Below, piece by piece: positions 57,906 to 64,000 of a DNA stretch of 64,000 nt (position 1 is its first letter; each line of letters begins with the position of its first letter). The stretch is from Zygnema cylindricum (taxonomy: Eukaryota > Streptophyta > Zygnematophyceae > Zygnematales > Zygnemataceae), in assembly GCA_037447655.1 (NCBI GenBank), contig JBBHKE010000624.1, positions 61,451-125,450 on the forward strand. Direction: 5' to 3'. The position numbers and the translations under genes are program-made. The notes beneath the pieces are model-generated. The model saw only the letters and a program-made list of their open reading frames with translations. It was not told where the DNA came from and made no database searches.

Positions 57906-58334
57906 TTACTCACTTAGACCACATGCTTTTCTGCAGTACCCCAACTTAGGAGCTGGAAGGGCTTTTGTCATCATGTCTGCAACTATTTTCTCATCAGGCA
58001 AATAGCAAAGTTTGACCACTCTTGCAAATACTTTTTCTCGTACCAAATGTAGTCGTATGTCCATATGATTACTTTTAAAATGGTGACTTGGGTTTATAGC
58101 CACAGAATTGGCTGCCTGATTGTCGAACCACATTATTTTTGTCCCGTGTTGTGTAAAACTTAATTCTTGAAGATATGTTTTAATCCAATGGAGCTCTTTT
58201 AAGGCTGCGCTCGTAGCCATGTATTCCTCTTCCAGTGTAGATTGAGCCGTGACTTTTTGAAGTTTACTACTCCCACTACAAGTTCCACTTCCAATCTGAA
58301 TGACATACCTAGTTGTAGATTTCCTACTAGGCAC
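57906..58334 (-). pseudogene. copia C RNase H domain
   Basis: Open for 142 codons: AQSTLEEEYMATSAALKELH (RNase H core), MWFDNQAANSVAINPSHHFK, HMDIRLHLVREKV, and the C-terminal MMTKALPAPKLGYCRKACGL next to the polypurine tract. It is the best preserved RNase H in the window; the polyprotein as a whole is broken. Confidence 0.85.
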
Positions 58335-59005
58335 ATCACCATAGCTAGCATCACTCCAAGTGTTAAAGCTAACCTTGTCCCCTCACAAAGTAAGCCAAAG
58401 ATTTATGGTCCCAACAAGATATCTTAAGACCGTTTTTGCTGCCTCCCAGTCTATCTTTTGAGGATTTTGTAGACTTGTGCTTTATACACCAATAGCTGCA
58501 GCTATGTCGGCCCTAGTGCAATTCATGAAGTAAATCAGACTTTGTACTACTTGTTAATAGGGTACTTGGGAAATAATTTTTTGCTCTTCAGCACTGAGTT
58601 CTTCATCTACATTCCTTCAAATTTCTGCTTATACTCCAAAGGAGTTGCATAACCTTTGGCATCAGCCAAGCCAATTTTTTCCAGCTTGTTTCCTATCGCT
58701 TCTTTTTGAGTTAGCCTAATGATTTTCTTTTCTCTATCGCTTTCAACTTGTATTCGAAGGATATAATTTTCTTCACCCAAATCCTTCATTTAAAATTGTG
58801 AATTAAGAGCGTGTTTTACTCTAGCAATTCCCTCTTTGTTCCTACTAATTAGCAGCAAATCATCAACATACACAGCAATGAATATCACCTCATCAGGATT
58901 ATCACCACACGTCACATACACTGAATGATCTGAGCTAATTCTAGTAAACCCTAATCCTGTCAAGAAATCATCTAGCTTTCTGTACCACTGACGCGGGGCC
59001 TGTTT
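58335..59005 (-). pseudogene. copia C RT, C-terminal part
   Basis: Contains YVDDLLLISR (about 58845-58890, reverse), MKDLGEENYILRIQVES and the RQWYRKLDDFLTGLGF stretch up to the LTR insertion at 59006. Stops are present between segments. Confidence 0.8.
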
Positions 59006-60106
59006 TGTTGTCCATAGCCTATTTCAGCCATGGATTACTCATGAAAACACCCACATACTACCTCAAAAACTGTTATGTTTCAGACAGCATAGATTACTCC
59101 ACAATAATCAAAATCACCTCAAACTGGACCAATATGCAGTATAATATATACACTGTAAGCTCATAAAGTTACAGCCAAATCCACCAAGGCATGTATAAGA
59201 TATAAGCTCCAAAGTTTCCCAAAAACAGTTGACTGCTTCTCAAACTAACGAGGTAGACTTCTCACAGAATTCTACAGAGATAACAGAACGAACTGAAACT
59301 ACACACACATATATTTTTTATATCATAGAATATCTTCACAAAGTTTCACATCAAAACATCAATCAGAGTGATCACACCAACAGGTCAAAGTTGCAGAAAA
59401 ACAATCTGCCATTACTTTGATAAACTTGACTGTGATGATCAAAATAATCTAAGTCCTACAAGTTATACTCAGAGAGTTCACTACTGAATGTACGGAGGCA
59501 TACCAGCCGTACGTTATCTACAACCTACCTAATTTATTGTGAGTATACCCGAATAATTCGAGGTATGTCACAATGAATGAATCTACGCTAATAAACTAAA
59601 TTACAAAAATACAAACCTCTGTTTTATAATGTATTTACACCGACACCTCCGCAAAATCCGCATACTAAATGTCATCTTGCTTAGTCACTTGACGACAAGT
59701 CCTTGTAGCAAACCGACATCACAACCATACAGTCCACCTAGTAATATATCATTAGATATTGTGTAAACCCACAATAATATCAGCGGACGTCGTCCCCCCT
59801 CCAAATGTACTACGAACCACTTGCCGAAATAATTCATACCCTCCAAATCTTATCATACCAACATTGCGTCCTTCGCCATAAATGTCGCTGACTTATTTAA
59901 CGTCCACTTGTCAAATAACACGCTCCGTACGTTCGCTCGCCCAATCCGTGAATCCATTTGAATAATGCACCCTTATCCATAATACATCCATATCAAATTA
60001 CGTAAACTTATGATTTATTTTCTCCCCCAAATTACATACGCCTTATACCTTATTATTAAGGCTACACTAAGATAGATGTATAGGAAATTAAGTCTTTAAA
60101 ACAACA
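59006..60106 (-). repeat. D-family LTR inserted in copia C RT
   Basis: Ends TGTTGTCCATAGCC and AAAACAACA. It splits the codons of the RT motif SLYGLKQAPRQW: SLYGLK lies right of it and QAPRQW left. Neighbouring pentamers TGTTT and ACTTT are at best a decayed duplication. 1,101 bp and no internal region, hence a solo LTR. Confidence 0.8.
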
Positions 60107-60764
60107 ACTTTAAACCATACAAAGATTTTAAAAGCTTGCACACAAAATTTTCTTTTCTTGCTTCCTCATAACCCTTTGGCTGCTTCATATAAATGACCTC
60201 ATCTAAATCACCATGCAAAAAGGCAGTTTTGACATCCATTTGGTGGATGCCAAAATCCTCTATGGCAGCCAATTTAAGAAAGATGCCGACAGATGGAAAC
60301 CTTACAACAGGTGAAAATGTTTCTTCATAATCTATCCCCTCCTTTTTATTATATCCCTTAGCAACCAAACCAGCCTTATACATGTTTATGGTATTATCTG
60401 GGTTAAATTTTAACTTAAACACCCATTGGCTTTCAATAGCCTTTCTCCTTGGAGGAAGTTCCACCAGATCCCATGTTTGGGCCTCCATGATGGACTTCAT
60501 TTCTTCATTGACAACTTCCACCCCGTGTTCCCTTTCATTACTCGATAAATCTTCCGTCAACGTTAGAGGCTCTTCTGTGTGTGCAGAGTGAGCAAAGGCT
60601 GCATTTTCTCCCCTAATTCGCGCACCTTCGTTAACTCCATTTGGAAATTTTGTAGCTGGTATAGATGGTTCGGTCCTCCTCCTCGATTCATGTGATTCTT
60701 CTTGTGATTCAGTTTCAGCTTTAGGTAAAGGAGAGTTTGCAACTCTTTCCACAAAACATTTCAT
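60107..60764 (-). pseudogene. copia C integrase linker and RT N-terminal part
   Basis: Continuous frame: [85 protein letters not shown] is KAGLV here. The open frame ends at the inserted LTR. Confidence 0.85.
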
Positions 60765-60826
60765 GTTTCTGGGGAAGGAGATGATTACAAGTCACTTTGA
60801 GTTGATGTAGATGCCTTTTCTATATT

Positions 60827-61414
60827 TTATGTGAAAAACATAGGATTTTCCTCTAAAAATATATAATCAACACTTCGATCTTTCTTTTCATCTGTACACT
60901 GACTAAATACATCTACTCTTATTACCTTATCTTTCACTATAATGTTTCTTGCTACCACGACTCTATTTCTCTTAATGTCATGTACTTTATAACCCTTGGC
61001 ATGATCATCATACCCTAGAAATATCCCTGGTATGCCTTTTGGCTCTAATATCCATTTTTGTGGATCATTATCTAGAATGAATATCTTAATTCCAAAAACT
61101 TTGAAGTGAATTACTTCTGGTTTTTGTCTTGTCCACATTTCGTATGGGGTTTTATCTTTTACTGCCCTTGTTTCTAACCTATTTCTCACATAAACTACAC
61201 AATTCAGCCTTTGCCCAAAATTTGAAATCTATGTCCATATCAGCCATCATTGTCTTAGCACACTCTTACATGGTCCTATTCATCTTCTCTGAAACACCAT
61301 TTTGTTCCGGAGAATAAGGAACGATTAGCTGACGTGAGATTCCATGCAATTTAGGAATTCTGCAAACTCATTAGAAATGTACTCCCCTCCATTATCAGAT
61401 CTGAATATCGCTAT
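60827..61414 (-). pseudogene. copia C integrase, C-terminal part
   Basis: RAVKDKTPYEMWTRQKPEVI, HFKVFGIKIFILDNDPQKW and IFLGYDDHAKGYKVHDIKRN are typical of the copia integrase end. Between 61190 and 61414 the frame is broken (stops around the expected D-N-G-G-E-Y catalytic motif region). Confidence 0.8.
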
Positions 61415-62269
61415 CTATCTCTCATGCAGATTTTCAACCCAAGCCATACACTCCTTATATTTTGCAATGACTTCATCCTTACTTTTCAAAAAAAAAATTG
61501 TAGTAAATCTACTATAGTCATCTGTAAAGGTAAGCATAAACTTAGCACCTCCCACGGATGGATACCTAGATGGCCCCCATACATCTGAATAAAATAGTTC
61601 TAGCACCTTGCTACTTCTATGATCGGTTTGCAAAGGAAAAGGCAACTTATGAATTTTTCCCATTGCATAACCATCACAAACATTTGATGCTGGTTTCTGA
61701 CTAATTTTTACACCTTCTACCATTTTTTGATTTACCATCTTTTCTAATCTATCATAATTCACATGTCCTAAACATTTATGCCTTAAATCACAATCATTGA
61801 TTACACTGGAGTAGATAACATCATTCTCATTATCATTTGCAAGACTCAATCGGTACAAGTTGTTCCCTCCAGCAAATCCTTCTGCGCCTATTTTCCCAAT
61901 CTTACTCACGGTTTTCTTCCCATTCTCAAACATAGTTTTAAAACCTTTCTTTTCTACCACTAATGTAGAGAAAAAAATCCTTTTAAACGCTGGTACATGC
62001 AACACATCTTTTGAGACCTTTTTCACAGTTTTTCCTTCTACATTCAACATCAATGACACCCTCCCCATAGCTTTAGACTCAACAAAAGTATCATCACTGA
62101 AATACATTTTGATAGGAGAGGTAGATTGAATACTCTCAAACAAATGGCGATTGCGGCACATGTGTGAAGATACAGCTGAATCCATAATCCATTCGTCTTC
62201 CTCCACGCCTTCCGTTGCTTGTGCCATCGGAACGCATTTCTTTTCGTTGTTATTGGGAAAGTTGCTCAC
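61415..62269 (-). pseudogene. copia C protease, GAG-pre-integrase, integrase start
   Basis: 284 codons open. The protease active site reads MDSAVSSHMCRNRHLF, where DSGAS is usual, so the catalytic glycine is lost. GAG-pre-integrase: LRHKCLGHVNYDRLEKMVNQ. Integrase: LELFYSDVWGPSRYPSVGGA and FTDDYSRFTTIFFLKSKDEV, with the first catalytic Asp region present. Confidence 0.85.
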
Positions 62270-63086
62270 GTCCTCCCCTTGAAGTACGTAGGAAAAGGTT
62301 GTTGGTCGTCTACTTGACTGAGATGGAACTAGGTTTTCGTCCTTGCCAGAGCGCCTGAAAACAAGACATTTTCAATCACAGTAATAGCATGTCAAAGGTG
62401 ACTTTCTAAGACCACTACCTCTACCATTGCCATTGCCAATCTTTACTTGTTAGCTAGTACCACAACATACTTACTACTACCTCTTTGTGATGTTTTGTCA
62501 GCTTCTTCACTCAAAATGAGTTGAATTGCTAACGTAATGTTCTATTGACGATGTGGAAGAGCCTTAAGCCTATCCATGGCTCCCTTGTACTCATCTGGTA
62601 AAGTTCTCATCAATAACATAGCCTGCTTAGGTGGTGAGAAGTCCCCACCTGCACTTGTACTCTGAAGGAACAACCTTTTCATAGCATGGCAATGATCTGA
62701 CATACTACCTCCAGAATATCTAAATTCAATGATCTTTGTTGCTATACTAGTCTGAACAGTGACATCTACTACCTCCAGAATATCTAAATTCAATGATCTT
62801 TGTTGCTATACTAGTCTGAACAGTGACATCTAGCTGAAGATACATAGCATGTACACTAAACTAGATTTGAGAAGAGTTTTTCATCTCAAGGTAAGACATC
62901 ACCAACTCCTTTGTCATAGATTACTTCAAGACGTTGAGGCAGTGGAGATTCTTCTTTCTTTAATCCGGTGCAGTCTCATCAGCAGTTCAGTCCACAATGA
63001 TGACAAGTCCTTCTCTTCAAAATAAGAGCTCAACATATCATCCCAGTATAAGTAGTCTGATCAATAAAAAATAGGCAATTCGGGCG
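62270..63086 (-). pseudogene. copia C gag, degenerate
   Basis: The recognisable part is 62542-62793 (GGSMSDHCHAMKRLFLQSTS, LMRTLPDEYKGAMDRLKALP), the UBN2-type gag core. Further upstream the frame is broken. A 64-base segment (62704-62767) is tandemly duplicated at 62768-62831. A zinc knuckle is not convincingly preserved. Confidence 0.65.
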
Positions 63087-63100
63087 GTGGGCCAATAACT
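63087..63100 (-). other. primer-binding site of copia C
   Basis: Minus strand AGTTATTGGCCCAC directly after the LTR end CAACA; 12/14 match to the complement of the initiator tRNA-Met anticodon arm. Confidence 0.6.
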
Positions 63101-63781
63101 TGTTGAAGGTCATGGGCATAATGACTCTACAATGATCCACTTCCACTTTGCGTCACACTTGCACCAGTTGGGATATTTATTCTTTGAGGAGCAGGTGGAG
63201 AATTAGGGCCAATAGGAGCACTTGCAAGAGTTGAGCCATTGTTAGACATGTTAGCAGAAGCAAACCCAAAGAGGGATACCTGTCAGACTGGATCAATACT
63301 GTAAGATATGTAACTACAAATAAAAGAGGTCTTTCAACCAGACAAACATATACTAGTAGCAAATCAAAGACAATAGAACATAAAACACCTTAAACTGCAC
63401 TTAGTGCTCTCATTTCCTTATTTATTTGTACAATGTACATTCTAAATCGAATTGATCAATCCTAATTGAACTAAATACTCAAAATATGTAGAAAACATCT
63501 AAAACGTATGTACAAGGTTCACGTGAAAAACTATTGACAAAATTCTAAGTACTTGGACCAAAATTTTCTAGTAACAATATTTATACCCTAAAAATCCGGG
63601 AGATATGTTTCACGTCTACATTCATAGGCGATTGTACATACTAATTTACTCAAAGATAACTATTCAAGTAGATACTAAAATTCCACTCTAAATAAAGCTA
63701 ATATTGAATAGTTGGTGGTCCAAAAATATTCTAAGTCATAGACTCTAATATCTAAGACTTACTAAAGCTTACATTTCAATA
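63101..63781 (-). repeat. 5' LTR of copia C
   Basis: Ends TGTTGAAGGTCATGGGC and TTTCAATA. Both LTRs contain a short antisense open stretch starting MSNNGST (63252 here, near 57351 in the other), which lies in the LTR and not in gag. Confidence 0.85.
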
Positions 63782-64000
63782 CGGATGAAGAGCTCGGAGA
63801 AACTCAATAGTCGCAAAAGACCGAGGAGCAGGATTAATTGGTTGGAGGGCCCGAACCACTTGAGAGAGCTCACCAGCTCGGTCCAAATATACCGCACGGC
63901 GATAAGATGATGGCACATATGAAGTCCGCGATGTACGACGTGGTGTGAAAAAAACACTCGCAACTCGTTCCTCGTTCTCGACATGAAGGGCTTGCCAATC
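63782..64000. other. flank right of copia C
   Basis: Less AT-rich than the transposon. The minus strand is open to the window edge, for example VYLDRAGELSQVVRALQPIN. It may be the edge of a gene, but no family is recognised. Confidence 0.25.

Larger units (their letters stand above)
57204..63781 (-). mobile_element. copia element C, nearly full length
   Basis: Two LTRs of ~680 bp, a primer-binding site at the right and a polypurine tract (57884-57895) at the left define a minus-strand Ty1/copia element. It holds gag, protease, integrase, RT and RNase H in the copia order. Without the D-family LTR inserted in RT it was ~5.5 kb. Left flank GGAGG and right flank (C)GGATG are an imperfect target duplication. 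Confidence 0.85.

Noticed and set aside
1-64000. CRISPR array, operon, or bacterial-type defence system
   Set aside because: Direct repeats here are satellites or transposon parts without spacers of constant length; spliced genes and LTR elements show a eukaryotic nuclear genome.

Overview
This is a repeat-dominated window of nuclear DNA from a streptophyte, that is a land plant or charophyte-grade alga. Three things point there. A spliced amino-acid transporter of the plant BAT1/GABA-permease type has a 4 kb intron. A secretory first exon ends in an LRRNT-like segment. The transposons are typical plant Ty1/copia, hAT (BED/DUF659) and PIF/Harbinger-like families. Most of the window is transposon on transposon, and host genes are sparse. 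The species cannot be named from the sequence.

Layout. 1-1.6 kb: relics, and a TA-flanked MITE. 1.6-11.9 kb: a chimeric minus-strand copia block with two related families (X and Y) and diagnostic LTRs. 13.4-17.0 kb: a C-rich tract, then a 2.9 kb satellite that runs into the 5' splice site of a minus-strand LRR-type exon (16959-17305). 17.5-18.4 kb: a four-unit tandem repeat. 18.5-20.7 kb: a three-level nest (Harbinger-like element > hAT > TA MITE). 20.9-23.8 kb: a second copia X end, fused through a D-family LTR to a piece of the copia C LTR. 24.0-25.25 kb: a broken hAT transposase. 25.3-38.3 kb: a complete non-coding LTR element (F), with both LTRs, a primer-binding site, a polypurine tract and a TGCGA target duplication. 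F has itself been hit by a solo LTR, a nearly intact hAT transposon (30205-33032), Harbinger-like elements, a solo copia LTR, a TA MITE and a hAT remnant.

39.46-48.41 kb: the one convincing intact host gene. It has six exons whose phases close exactly to a 552-residue APC-superfamily transporter. Its introns hold a (CCCTCT)n tract able to form G-quadruplexes, a palindromic minisatellite and several MITEs. 49.8-54.0 kb: Harbinger-like non-autonomous elements inserted in one another, with TTA/TAA duplications. 54.2-57.2 kb: tandem duplications and a decayed C-terminal fragment of a histidinol-phosphate aminotransferase. 57.2-63.8 kb: copia element C, nearly full length, on the minus strand and split by a D-family LTR.

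Several insertions are supported by a target duplication plus an uninterrupted (empty-site) copy elsewhere in the window: the TA MITE in F, the CGTAA solo LTR in F, the 8-bp hAT in E8, and E4 in E2. All four LTR families carry a primer-binding site resembling the anticodon region of initiator tRNA-Met (14/14 in F, 10-12/14 in the others), as in Drosophila copia. All boundaries were read by eye; no alignment or database search was run.
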